A stretch of 64,000 nucleotides of DNA from Roseivivax sediminis (GCF_900112685.1 NZ_FOMS01000005.1:62001-126000), one strand, 5' to 3'. Shown: positions 1 through 11,771, counted from the first letter of the stretch. The notes: a model not told the origin generated them from the letters alone. Numbers and translations are program-made.

Positions 1-201
1 GCTTTCGTGCTGATGCACGAGGCAGGTTCCGCAGGGCGCGCCGTTCCACGAGTTCCCGACGGAACGCGCCGTCTCAGCGGGTCCTCTCCGATCCGCCGAG
101 GTCCGGAGGACAGGCCCGGACAGGCTCGAGAACGCCAACCTCGCGCTGGACTTCCTTGCGGCGCAGGTGGCGGGCGGATCCCCCGCCCTGAGATCCGAGG
201 T

Positions 202-333
202 GCCGAAATCCTCGCCAACCTCCCGACCATCGCCGGCACGGACCCTTCGCGCGGCTCGGGGCTCCGGGCCGATATCGAGGCCATCTCCGTGTCTGGCGTG
301 TTCGCATGTTCCGTTGTCACCGCGGGGGTGAGC
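202..333 (+). pseudogene. thiD-like (HMP kinase) N-terminal remnant
   Basis: About 44 codons in frame 1 match the start of hydroxymethylpyrimidine(-phosphate) kinase ThiD. The stretch reads TIAGTDPSRGSGLRADI and then ends SVVTAGV, against the family pattern TIAGTDPSGGAGIQADL...SVITA. This is the first ribose-kinase-fold strand and the substrate-loop region. No start codon with a ribosome site precedes it, the similarity stops abruptly near 333 and the frame then becomes Arg/Pro-rich nonsense, so the roughly 260-residue enzyme is gone. It lies convergent to thiC, so it was not co-transcribed with it. The match is from memory of the family, not from an alignment. A chance match is unlikely given the number of conserved positions in order. 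Confidence 0.6.
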
Positions 334-421
334 CGCCGCCCCGCCCCGGCACGGCACGGCACCGGGATCTGGTGCGCGCGTAAGCGAGACTCCGACATCC
401 GCCCCTCAGGCAAGCGTCGGA

Positions 422-443
422 CCGGCCCGGGCACCCGGGCCGG
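422..443 (-). terminator. Hairpin at the thiC 3' end
   Basis: A perfect 9-bp inverted repeat (CCGGCCCGG / CCGGGCCGG) with a 4-nt loop starts 15 bases beyond the thiC stop. It has no U-run on the minus strand, so it may act as a Rho-assisted terminator or an mRNA 3' end stabiliser rather than a classical intrinsic terminator. Confidence 0.45.
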
Positions 444-457
444 CGTGCGCCCCTTGG

Positions 458-2470
<2,013 letters not shown>

Positions 2471-2574
2471 AGTGAAGCCAGACTGCGCGGCAACGTCGGG
2501 GCTTGTCAATATCCCCAAGGCGGTAAAGTCGGCCGCGGACGAATGCGGCGACCGCTCCTTGCACGGCAACACGA

Positions 2575-3522
2575 TCAAGCCGCTTCCATTCGGCCCGGAT
2601 GGGAGTTGGTGGAGGCGATGGAGGCCAGGAGCGCTCCGCCGCCGATCAGCGCGATACCCACGATGTCGACCGGACCGGGCCGGGCGCCGAAGATCGCGCC
2701 GCTCCAGAGCAACGCGAACACAAGATATCCGTTGTCGAAAAGCCCGATCACCGGCGCCGGCGCCGACTGGTACGCGCTGGCGACAAGCGCAGTGATGACG
2801 GCGAGCAAAACGCCCAGACCGATCAGCAACGCCCAGCCCGACGCCGCCAGTTTCGGCCAGACCGACAGCAGGAAACCTGCGTCGTCATGGCCGCCAAGCC
2901 ACGACAGTGCGGCCAGGAGACCGAAACCCGCCAGCACGAGCACGAGGTTGAGGTTCAGCGCCATCGCAATCGCCGGCACATCGCGGCAGCGGCCCTGCGT
3001 GATGACGGCCGCAAGGGCATAGAGAAAGCCCGCCAACAATGGCAGACCGACAAGCGGCGACACGTCGTCCATTCCCGGCCGCAGGATCGTCAAGACGCCG
3101 GCAAGACCCAGCAGGATCGCAAGCCCCCCGCGCGCGCCAATGCGTGTCCCGAGCAGCGTCGACGACAGCAGCGCCATCCACATCGGCGCGGTGTAGTAGC
3201 AGGCCGCCGCGATGGAGAAGGGCAGCCCGGGCAATCCGGCGTAATAGCAGCCCCACATCAGGGCCAGGCAAAAGCTGCGCAGCCACACCCAGCCATTGAC
3301 GCCCCTCCCCCTGCCCGCCCGAGAGCACAAGCGAAGGACGGCGCCGAGGCACAGGACGGCCACTGCGGACCGGACTGTGAGAACCTGCCCCAGCGACAGC
3401 GCCCCGTTGTTCAGCTTCACCAGCGCATCGGACAACGACAGCAGCAGGACCCCGGCGGTGATTGCGCCGATCCCCGAAATCTGCGCAGGAGGATGCCGCC
3501 AGAACGAACGAATTGATGTCAT
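2575..3522 (-). CDS. EamA/DMT-family exporter 1
   Basis: A 315-residue integral membrane protein with about ten hydrophobic helices in two EamA halves, the layout of the drug/metabolite transporter superfamily. The first half opens with SGIGAITAGVLLLSLSDALVK, the second half with a long hydrophobic run ending GLFDNGYLVFALLWSGAIFGA. Such proteins usually export amino acids, nucleosides or related metabolites across the inner membrane. It is divergent from a LysR regulator with 69 bases between the starts, which suggests that the regulator controls it. No clear Shine-Dalgarno precedes the ATG at 3522. The substrate cannot be told from the sequence. Confidence 0.85.
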   Translation of the reverse strand: MTSIRSFWRHPPAQISGIGAITAGVLLLSLSDALVKLNNGALSLGQVLTVRSAVAVLCLGAVLRLCSRAGRGRGVNGWVWLRSFCLALMWGCYYAGLPGLPFSIAAACYYTAPMWMALLSSTLLGTRIGARGGLAILLGLAGVLTILRPGMDDVSPLVGLPLLAGFLYALAAVITQGRCRDVPAIAMALNLNLVLVLAGFGLLAALSWLGGHDDAGFLLSVWPKLAASGWALLIGLGVLLAVITALVASAYQSAPAPVIGLFDNGYLVFALLWSGAIFGARPGPVDIVGIALIGGGALLASIASTNSHPGRMEAA

Positions 3523-3578
3523 GAGCGCATGTGATCACTCGAAACTGCCTGCATAAAATGATAATCGTGGAGAAATAC

Positions 3579-3605
3579 ATGAGTTCAGCGCATGCAAAAC
3601 GATGA
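3579..3605 (+). CDS. Possible 8-codon leader peptide overlapping lysR
   Basis: An ATG at 3579 preceded by GTGGAGAAATAC (good GGAG spacing) opens a frame of 8 codons, MSSAHAKR, that stops at 3603-3605 inside the LysR gene in another frame. The LysR start at 3592 has no ribosome site of its own of comparable quality. This could be translational coupling or leader control, or it could simply be chance. Only the sequence arrangement supports it. Confidence 0.3.
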   Translation: MSSAHAKR

Positions 3606-4485
3606 TGTCCAGCTCACCCGGCTACGCCCGTTCGAGGCCGCCGCCCGGCTGGAGAGCTTCACCCGCGCCGCCGATGAACTGGGACTGACGCAGACCGCCG
3701 TCAGCCGCCAGATCGGACAACTCGAGGCAGAGCTGGGCCTCCGCCTCTTCGAGCGCCGGAACCGCGCCGTGTTCCTGACCGACGAAGGTCGGCGGCTGGG
3801 GCGGGTCGTCGGTGACGCGCTCGCGGCCATCCGGTCCGAAGTCGCCAGCCTGCGGGGCAGCCGCGCGCCGGGCACCGTCGTGCTGCGCTGCCAGCTTTGC
3901 GAGGCGTTCTACTGGCTGATGCCGCGCCTGTCCCGCTTCCATGCCCGCCACCCTGACGTGCAGCTTCAGCTCGTCAGCGCGATAGCGCCGCTCACGCAAG
4001 CCACCGAACCCTTCGATGTCGCTCTGCAGACCACGGGCCGTGCCTCGGGTGCGGCGCGGCTGCTCTTCACGGCGGCGGATTCGATCTTTCCGGTCTGCGC
4101 CCCGTCACTGCTGGCCGATCACCCCGGTCCGCTTGCCCCTGCGTCGCTTCTCGAGCTGCCGCTCCTGTCGCACCGCGTCACGCCGCAGGACTGGTTCGAC
4201 TGGCCGGACTGGCTCGCAACGGCCGGGCTCCCCCACACCTCCCGGCTGCGGAAGGTGTCGTTCGACAGCTATCCGCTCGTCCTGCAAGCCGCGGTCGCCG
4301 GACAAGGCGTCGCACTTGGCTGGAACAGAACGGTCGCCGGACTGATCGAGGACGGCAAGCTGCGAGCCGCGTGCAATCTGTCGGTCGACAGGCCGAGCGA
4401 AATCTCGGTCTTTCGAGGCTCCCGGCGCGGCAGCCATGCCGCCGTGGACAGCCTCATCGCATGGCTGAAGGCGGAACTGGCCTGA
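3592..4485 (+). CDS. LysR-family transcriptional regulator (GcvA-like)
   Basis: A 297-residue regulator. Residues about 5-64 form the winged helix-turn-helix (LRPFEAAARLESFTRAADELG...TQTAVSRQIGQLEAELG), followed by the linker helix and a periplasmic-binding-protein-like effector domain from about residue 90. The opening LxxLRxFEAAxRxxSFxxAA and the length match the GcvA branch. It is divergent to the DMT exporter at 2575-3522, so it most likely controls that gene and itself. The 69-base gap is AT-richer than its surroundings (ATAAAATGATAATC) and would hold both promoters. Its ligand is unknown. Confidence 0.93.
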   Translation: MQNDDVQLTRLRPFEAAARLESFTRAADELGLTQTAVSRQIGQLEAELGLRLFERRNRAVFLTDEGRRLGRVVGDALAAIRSEVASLRGSRAPGTVVLRCQLCEAFYWLMPRLSRFHARHPDVQLQLVSAIAPLTQATEPFDVALQTTGRASGAARLLFTAADSIFPVCAPSLLADHPGPLAPASLLELPLLSHRVTPQDWFDWPDWLATAGLPHTSRLRKVSFDSYPLVLQAAVAGQGVALGWNRTVAGLIEDGKLRAACNLSVDRPSEISVFRGSRRGSHAAVDSLIAWLKAELA

Positions 4486-4529
4486 CGTATCGCTTCCCGG
4501 CACAGGTCCCCGACAGCCGCCAGGGGGAT

Positions 4530-5414
4530 TCAGGCCCCGGCCTGCCGGTGCTCGCGAAGGATCGTGAACACGCCGCTGGCGATGATGATCGCCGCGCCGA
4601 CGACGGTCATCGCGTCGGGGCTGTCGCGCCAGATCAGCCATCCGAAGAGCGTGGCCCAAAGAAGGGCCGTGTAATCCAAAGGCGCCACCACCACCGCCGG
4701 AGCGATGCGGAAGGCCTGTGTCATCATCGTCATGCCGGCGGTGCCGAACAAGGCGATTCCGGCGAACAGCCAGAGGTCGCCGGCGCGGACCGGAACCCAG
4801 ACGAAGGGCACGACCAGCGCACTCAGCAACGCCCCGGCCCCGGTAAGGTAGACAAGCAGGGTCCAAACGCTCTCGCGGCGATCCACCCAACGGGCGCTGA
4901 GCATCAGCAGGGCGTAGACAAGCGCCGTCGCGACCGGCAGCAGCGAGACTGGCTGAAACGCCGCTCCGCCCGGCCGGATGACCACGAGCACCCCGACAAA
5001 CCCCGCCAGTACCGCCAGCCAGCGCCGCCAACCGACCTCCTCCCCCAGGAAGAGCCCGGAAATCAGGGTGATGAAGAACGGGGCGCCGAAGATCAGCGCG
5101 GTGGCCTCGGCCAACCCGAGATAGATGAAGCTGGTGAAGAACATCATCGCGGCCACGACCCAGAGCGCACCGCGCAGCAGATGGGCAAGCGGCCGGTGCG
5201 AGCGCAGGGCCGATGGACCGCCCATGACCAATGTGATGGCGATGGTGACGGGCAGCGCGATCAGGTTGCGAAGGAACAGGATCTGAAGCGGGGAATACCC
5301 GGCGGTCAGCGTCTTCGCGATCGCATCATTGGCGCTCAGACACGCCACCCCGAAGCACATCAGCAAGATGCCCTGCGTATGAGGCCCGACTGCGCCGGAG
5401 GCTGCGGTGTTCAT
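4530..5414 (-). CDS. EamA/DMT-family exporter 2
   Basis: A 294-residue membrane protein with about ten helices and two EamA repeats: the first starts GILLMCFGVACLSANDAIAK and the second contains FAGIALFGTAGMTMMTQAFR, then APLDYTALLWATLFGWLIW, both strong DMT signatures. It is not a recent copy of exporter 1, since the two share only the fold. It runs convergent with the LysR gene (44-base gap) and divergent from an Lrp/AsnC regulator (214-base gap). Lrp-type regulators commonly control amino acid exporters, so an amino acid or amine substrate is a reasonable inference, not a demonstrated one. Confidence 0.85.
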   Translation of the reverse strand: MNTAASGAVGPHTQGILLMCFGVACLSANDAIAKTLTAGYSPLQILFLRNLIALPVTIAITLVMGGPSALRSHRPLAHLLRGALWVVAAMMFFTSFIYLGLAEATALIFGAPFFITLISGLFLGEEVGWRRWLAVLAGFVGVLVVIRPGGAAFQPVSLLPVATALVYALLMLSARWVDRRESVWTLLVYLTGAGALLSALVVPFVWVPVRAGDLWLFAGIALFGTAGMTMMTQAFRIAPAVVVAPLDYTALLWATLFGWLIWRDSPDAMTVVGAAIIIASGVFTILREHRQAGA

Positions 5415-5628
5415 TCTCGTCGTCCCCCTGCGGTCCTAGTCCGCCGCCACCTGGATGGGCGCGCCGGCCTCGCGTTGCCACCGCATGCGCCGGCAGCCGC
5501 AACAGATCGAAGCTACCTCCCTGCGTCTATGTTATGCAGAGATCACGGTCTTCTTCTTGCTTTCTTGCTGGAAAATCGCCTGAAATCAGCAAAAGACAGC
5601 GAGAAAATGCCGATCAAGGGGGGATCTC

Positions 5629-6090
5629 ATGCACGACATCGACGACGTGGACCGCCGCATTCTGCGGGTCATGCAGTCGGACGGAACGCTCTCGGTCACG
5701 GAAATCGCCGAACGGATCGGTCTGTCACAGTCCCCCTGCTCGCGGCGCGTCTCCCGGCTTACGGAGACCCGGATCATTCTCGGAAAGACGGTGATCCTCG
5801 ATCGCAAGAAACTCGGCTTCAACGCCATCGTCCTTGTGCGTATCAAGCTGACCTCCCACGGCCGAAAATCCTTCGACCAGTTCCAGCGGGCCGTGCTGCG
5901 CATTCCCGAGGTGCAGGTGGTGCAGCTCATGCTGGGCGACTACGATTTCAACGTGCGCGTCGTCGTGCGGGACATGGATCATTTTCACACGCTGCTGCGG
6001 GACCAGATCGTCTTGCTGCCCGGGGTTCAGGAGATCCAGAGTTCCGTCCTGCTCGACGAACTGAAATACACCACGCAGCTTCCTCTCTAG
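5629..6090 (+). CDS. Lrp/AsnC-family transcriptional regulator
   Basis: A 153-residue protein. The N-terminal helix-turn-helix (VDRRILRVMQSDGTLSVTEI, then GLSQSPCSRRVSRLTE) is followed by the RAM ligand-binding domain (VQVVQLMLGDYDFNVRVVVR). The ATG is preceded by AAGGGGGG at proper spacing. The length is standard for the family. It faces away from DMT exporter 2, which makes that gene its likely target. These proteins form octamers that bend DNA and respond to amino acids. It ends 47 bases before the end of the convergent pyrF gene. Confidence 0.93.
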   Translation: MHDIDDVDRRILRVMQSDGTLSVTEIAERIGLSQSPCSRRVSRLTETRIILGKTVILDRKKLGFNAIVLVRIKLTSHGRKSFDQFQRAVLRIPEVQVVQLMLGDYDFNVRVVVRDMDHFHTLLRDQIVLLPGVQEIQSSVLLDELKYTTQLPL

Positions 6091-6137
6091 GACAAGCGGC
6101 GCCTGGCAGATGCCCGGGGTGGCGCGGACACGGCCAT

Positions 6138-7301
6138 CTAGGCCGCCGCTGCCTCCTGCAGCGGCATCGCCGCGGCGGTCTCCTCGGCCAGCCGGGCCTT
6201 CAGCGCGGCCACACGCGGTCCCGCTGCCAGCACGGCGCGCGAAGAGGTCGGCACCACGCGCGGTCCGGCGGCGCCGAAGAGCTTCGCGAGATCGTCCATG
6301 GTCGCACCCTGCTGGCCGAGGCCCGGCACCAGGAAGAGCGCGTTGGGCAAGCGCTGTACGGTTCGGGCCGCTTCGGCGCCGAGCGTGGCGCCGATTACCG
6401 CGCCGACCGGACCGACCCCGCCCGGAGCAAGCTGCGCGTTCCGCTCGCGCATCGCGTCCGCCACACGGTCGGCCAGCGGCAGCCCGCCCATATCCGCCGA
6501 TTGAAGCGCCGAACCCTCGGGATTGGAGGAGCGCACCACCACGAAGGTACCGCCGCCGACCTCCTGGGCGCGCTCGAACACCGGCCCGAGCGCGCCCAGA
6601 CCCAGATAGGTGTTGAGCGTGACCGCATCCGCGTCGAACCCGCCCGGACCGAGCCAGGCCCGCGCATAGGCGGCGCTGGAGGTGCCGATATCGCCGCGCT
6701 TGGCGTCGGCGATGACAAGGAGACCGCGCGCCCGTGCGCCCGAGATCAGTCGTCCGAGTTCTGCCATGCCGGCCGGGCCGAATGCCTCGAAGAAGGCCAC
6801 CTGCGGCTTGACCACCGCGACGCTGCCCTCCGCCGCCTCGAGCGCGATTGACACGAAGTCGGCCAGACCGGCCACGCTCACCGGCAGGCCCCAGTCCCGC
6901 AACACCTGCGGCGAGGGGTCCATTCCCATGCAGAAGCCCGAGCGCCGCGCCGCGAGATCGGCGAACCGCTCTGCAAACGTCGCGGGCGCGGCGGCCTCGC
7001 GCGCCGGCGGCTCCAGCCGCGCAAGATCGTACACCACCGCGTTGAGCGCGCGCAGCGCTTCGGCGGCATCCCCGCTCTGCCAGGCGGCATCGAGTCGCCG
7101 GCAGCCGGTTTCGAACAGCGCCAGAATCTCGGGCCCCGGCGCCGGGTGGACGGCACCGGCCTCCCGTGCCGCCGCGCCGAGGGCGAGGTAGGCAGCCGCC
7201 CGGTCCGGATCGCCCGCGGCGAGGCCCGGCGCCATCCGCACCAGACGGTCGAGCGCGGCCTGATCTCCCGCCGCGAGAGTGTCGATCATCCTGTCGAACA
7301 T
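6138..7301 (-). CDS. pyrF: Orotidine 5'-phosphate decarboxylase, type 2, with N-terminal extension
   Basis: The C-terminal 280 residues are a class 2 OMP decarboxylase, which makes UMP from OMP in pyrimidine synthesis. Visible are FCMGMDPSPQVLRDWG (about 123-138), VVKPQVAFFE (about 163) and the catalytic DAKRGDIG at about 199-206. The usual class 2 enzyme is about 270-280 residues and begins near residue 108 here. The first 105 or so residues are an extra, helix-rich Ala/Leu/Asp segment that I do not recognise. The start at 7301 (MFDRMIDTL) is the earliest plausible ATG; further upstream the frame turns into Arg-rich nonsense. A second ATG four codons later is possible. The gene is monocistronic and divergent from the cytochrome pair. 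Confidence 0.9.
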   Translation of the reverse strand: MFDRMIDTLAAGDQAALDRLVRMAPGLAAGDPDRAAAYLALGAAAREAGAVHPAPGPEILALFETGCRRLDAAWQSGDAAEALRALNAVVYDLARLEPPAREAAAPATFAERFADLAARRSGFCMGMDPSPQVLRDWGLPVSVAGLADFVSIALEAAEGSVAVVKPQVAFFEAFGPAGMAELGRLISGARARGLLVIADAKRGDIGTSSAAYARAWLGPGGFDADAVTLNTYLGLGALGPVFERAQEVGGGTFVVVRSSNPEGSALQSADMGGLPLADRVADAMRERNAQLAPGGVGPVGAVIGATLGAEAARTVQRLPNALFLVPGLGQQGATMDDLAKLFGAAGPRVVPTSSRAVLAAGPRVAALKARLAEETAAAMPLQEAAAA

Positions 7302-7666
7302 GCGCTGTCGTCCCCGTTCTCCACCGGCCCCGGCCCGTCCGGCGACACCTGCCCTAAGCCACGCCGGCCCGGCAGGCAACGCCGTGTCCGCGCGGCGGAG
7401 CGCGGCGCCCGACGCAAGTGGCAGGAGAAAACGGCGACGCGTGCCGGCATCACGTTCGGGTGAACGGATATGTCCCGCCCGGGGCAAGCGACTTCACGCG
7501 ATGGGCCAGCGTCGGGCCGCAAGTCTCTGATCGGAATGAGCATCCCGGCAAGTCAGGGCGGACAACTCACCGGACCGGCGCCGCCTCCCTGCGCAATACG
7601 CGCATTGCCGTGTCATTTCCGGCGTTTAACGTGCCCGTGCGTCAACGACACACAGGGAGCACAGCC
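7302..7666. other. Divergent intergenic region pyrF / cytochrome c'
   Basis: 365 bases separate two divergent genes and must hold both promoters. I see no other gene, tRNA or repeat. The right part contains ATTGCCGTGTCATTTCC and GGCGTTTAACGTG, which may belong to the cytochrome promoter, but the spacing does not fit a clean sigma-70 site. Confidence 0.5.
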
Positions 7667-8119
7667 ATGATCCGCAGCACCGCCTTCGTCGCGGCCCTCG
7701 CCATCGCCACCCCCGCCGTCGCGCAGGATTTCGACGGCCCCCTCAAGGGCCGTCAGGGCATGTTCCAGATCCTTGCGATCAACCTCGGCATTATCGGCGA
7801 CATGGCCAAGGGCGAGACCGAGTACGACGCCGAGCAGGCGCAAATGGCCGCCGACAACCTCGTCGCGATAACCTCGATCAATCCGCTGCCGCTCTTCCCG
7901 GAAGGCTCGGACAACGAAGCCCTCGACGGCACACGCGCGCTGCCGGCGATCTGGGAGAACGTCGACGATCTCGGCGCGAAATGGGCAGATCTGGGCGAGG
8001 CCGCCGCCGGCATGCAGGAGGTCGCGGGCAACGGCCGCGAGGCGCTCGGGCCCGCGCTCGGCCCTGTGGGCAATGCCTGCAAGAACTGCCATGACGAGTA
8101 TCGCGCGTCGCCCGAGTGA
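7667..8119 (+). CDS. Cytochrome c' / c-556-type periplasmic cytochrome
   Basis: A 150-residue secreted haem protein. Residues 1-20 are a signal peptide ending AVA-QDF. The mature part is a four-helix-bundle type with a single haem motif CKNCH at about 138-142 near the C-terminus, the arrangement of cytochrome c'. The start at 7667 has CAGGGAG upstream. Cytochromes c' can bind NO or pass electrons; the exact role here is open. Its stop codon overlaps the start of the next cytochrome gene (TGATG at 8117-8121), so the two are translationally coupled. Confidence 0.85.
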   Translation: MIRSTAFVAALAIATPAVAQDFDGPLKGRQGMFQILAINLGIIGDMAKGETEYDAEQAQMAADNLVAITSINPLPLFPEGSDNEALDGTRALPAIWENVDDLGAKWADLGEAAAGMQEVAGNGREALGPALGPVGNACKNCHDEYRASPE

Positions 8120-9000
8120 TGCGCAAACTGCTGATACCGCTCGCCGCGCTGATCGTCCTGATCGGCGCGGCTGGCCTCTGGCTGACCCGCGCGCAGCCCG
8201 TGGACGCGGCCCGTTTCGAGGGGCTCGAAGGCGATGCCGCCGCCGGCGAGACGGTGTTCATCGCCGCCGGCTGCGCCTCCTGCCACCACGCGCCGGAGGC
8301 CGAGGGCGAGGCCGAGCTGGTGCTCGCCGGCGGCCAGCGATTCCCGTCGGAGTTCGGCACCTTCGTTGCGCCCAACATCTCGCCGTCGTCCGAGGGGATC
8401 GGCGACTGGACCCTGGCGGACTTCGCCGGTGCGCTGACGCGGGGCGTGTCGCCCGAGGGGACGCATTATTATCCGGCCTTTCCCTACACCGCCTATACGC
8501 GGATGGCGGATGCGGACATCGCCGACCTCTGGGCCTACATGCGAACCCTGCCGGCGGACCCGACGCCGAGCGCCGCGCACGAGGTGGGCTTTCCCTTCAA
8601 CATCCGCCGGGGCCTCGGCCTCTGGAATACGCTCTACCTCTCGGAGGATTGGGTGATGCCGGCCGATACTGCGGAACTGGAGCGCGGTCGCTACCTCGTG
8701 GAGGTGCTGGCGCATTGCGGCGAGTGCCACACGCCGCGCGGGGCGCTGGGCGGGCTCGACACCGGCGACTGGCTCGGCGGCGCCGCGAACCCGGCCGGAG
8801 ACGGACGCATCCCGTCGCTCAGGCCGGGGGCGCTCGACTGGTCGGCGAACGACATCGCCTATTACCTCGAATCGGGGTTCACTCCGGCCTATGACAGCGT
8901 CGGCGGACACATGGTCGCTGTGGTGGACAATTTCGCGCAGCTGCCGGCGGGGGATCGCGCGGCAGTCGCGGCCTATCTCAAGGCGCTGCCGGAGGGGTGA
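8119..9000 (+). CDS. Membrane-anchored dihaem cytochrome c
   Basis: A 293-residue protein. An N-terminal hydrophobic helix (about 4-22) anchors or exports it, followed by two cytochrome c domains with haem motifs CASCH at about 52-56 and CGECH at about 200-204. The NISPS and WNTLYLSEDW stretches resemble the dihaem subunits that accept electrons from periplasmic dehydrogenases. I chose the ATG at 8119 over the GTG one codon earlier because of the TGATG overlap with the cytochrome c' gene. The pair probably forms a small periplasmic electron-transfer unit. The electron donor is not encoded next to it. Confidence 0.88.
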   Translation: MRKLLIPLAALIVLIGAAGLWLTRAQPVDAARFEGLEGDAAAGETVFIAAGCASCHHAPEAEGEAELVLAGGQRFPSEFGTFVAPNISPSSEGIGDWTLADFAGALTRGVSPEGTHYYPAFPYTAYTRMADADIADLWAYMRTLPADPTPSAAHEVGFPFNIRRGLGLWNTLYLSEDWVMPADTAELERGRYLVEVLAHCGECHTPRGALGGLDTGDWLGGAANPAGDGRIPSLRPGALDWSANDIAYYLESGFTPAYDSVGGHMVAVVDNFAQLPAGDRAAVAAYLKALPEG

Positions 9001-9040
9001 GGCGCGCGGGTGCGCCGGCTGCGCGACCGCAAGGTCGGGA

Positions 9041-9086
9041 GCGGGGGCCAGCCCCCGCACCCCCGGGATATTTTCGGGCAGATGAA
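9041..9086 (+). repeat. Rhodobacterales intergenic repeat, copy 1
   Basis: The stem GCGGGGGCCAGCCCCCGC is followed by CCCCGGGATATTTTCGG and then GCAGATGAA. It lies in the 133-base gap between two convergent genes. The same layout recurs at 15571 and 26941. The hairpin could serve as a bidirectional transcript end. Confidence 0.85.
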
Positions 9087-9133
9087 GGCCCGTAGGCGCC
9101 CCTGATCGACGCTGGACGCCCGGCGGGCGGGGG

Positions 9134-10951
<1,818 letters not shown>

Positions 10952-11036
10952 GTGCGGGCGCTACCCCGCGGCCGCGGCGGCGTCAACAATCGTGCGAAGC
11001 GCGCCCGGGTGAGGAAGCTCGCACGGGCTCGAGGGA

Positions 11037-11771
11037 CTATCCGGCGACGGCCCGAAGCAAACGCTTGCGAGCCGGGGGGATACGGCCGATCTCGACCCCG
11101 GTGAAGACGTGCAGCGTGTTCATGTCCGGATCGACCACGGCATGATCGCTGACCCAGCCGCCCATCATCAGATAGCTGCGCAGAAGCGGCGGCATGCCCA
11201 GCATCGCCTTTTTCGCATCGGGCGCGCGCCGCAGCCCCTGCCCGAAGCGGAAAACGTCCGGCGCCTTGACCTGCGGCAGCCAGCGTGACGGCCCGAGATG
11301 GCACGCCTTCAGCATCGCGAAGGCGTCCACATGGGCGCCCCAGTCCGTTCCCGCGAAGGAGGCGCAGCCGAACAGCATCTCCACCCCCTCGCGGTCCACA
11401 TAGGCGGTCATCGCGCCCCAGGCGACGCGCAGCACGTCGGCGTCGTGCACCTCCGGGTGGATGCAGAATCGGCCGAGCTCCAGCAGCGGGCCATCGAAAT
11501 CCTGCAGGCCCGACAGCTCGTAGAACTGTGCGGCATAGGAGCGCTGGATCTCCGCGCCGCCGTTGATCGGCAGCAGCCGGAAGCAACCGACCAGCCGTCC
11601 GCCGGAGCGCTCCTCGACGAGAACATGGAGGCAGAGCGGGTCGAATCCGTCCCTGTCCAGACCGTCCGCCGTTCCGCGAAAGCAGAGGTGCCGCAGCCGC
11701 TGCGCCGCGGCCACGTCGCTTGCGGTCCCGGCCATCCGGACGCGGTAGCGCCCCTTGATGAGGTCCAGCAT
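11037..11771 (-). CDS. olsB: L-ornithine N-alpha-acyltransferase (OlsB-like)
   Basis: A 244-residue GNAT-fold acyltransferase. It moves a 3-hydroxyacyl chain from acyl carrier protein to ornithine, giving lyso-ornithine lipid. The family pattern is clear: QRLRHLCFRG near the start, then DGLDRDGFDPLCLHVLV, LELGRFCIHPE and a GCASFAGTDW stretch. I start at 11771 (MLDLIKGRYRVR), where GGGGG lies upstream; an earlier in-frame ATG 13 codons up is unlikely. The partner olsA, often next to olsB, is not in this window. Ornithine lipids are phosphorus-free membrane lipids common in this order. Confidence 0.85.
   Translation of the reverse strand: MLDLIKGRYRVRMAGTASDVAAAQRLRHLCFRGTADGLDRDGFDPLCLHVLVEERSGGRLVGCFRLLPINGGAEIQRSYAAQFYELSGLQDFDGPLLELGRFCIHPEVHDADVLRVAWGAMTAYVDREGVEMLFGCASFAGTDWGAHVDAFAMLKACHLGPSRWLPQVKAPDVFRFGQGLRRAPDAKKAMLGMPPLLRSYLMMGGWVSDHAVVDPDMNTLHVFTGVEIGRIPPARKRLLRAVAG

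Larger units (their letters stand above)
1..457. other. Left-edge region without an intact gene
   Basis: No complete gene is visible here. Both strands are open for long stretches only because of the high GC content, and the translations are rich in Arg, Pro and Gly. The stretch holds a short recognisable thiD-like fragment (202-333, plus strand) and a perfect GC-rich inverted repeat just past the thiC stop codon. A short plus-strand stretch in frame 2 near 125-165 (reading LENANLALDFLAAQ) also looks protein-like but I cannot assign it. The region therefore looks like decayed coding sequence. Confidence 0.6.

Noticed and set aside
4371-6851. 826-residue open frame on the plus strand running through exporter 2, lrp and pyrF
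   Set aside because: It crosses several recognised genes on both strands and shows no domain. It is a composition artefact.
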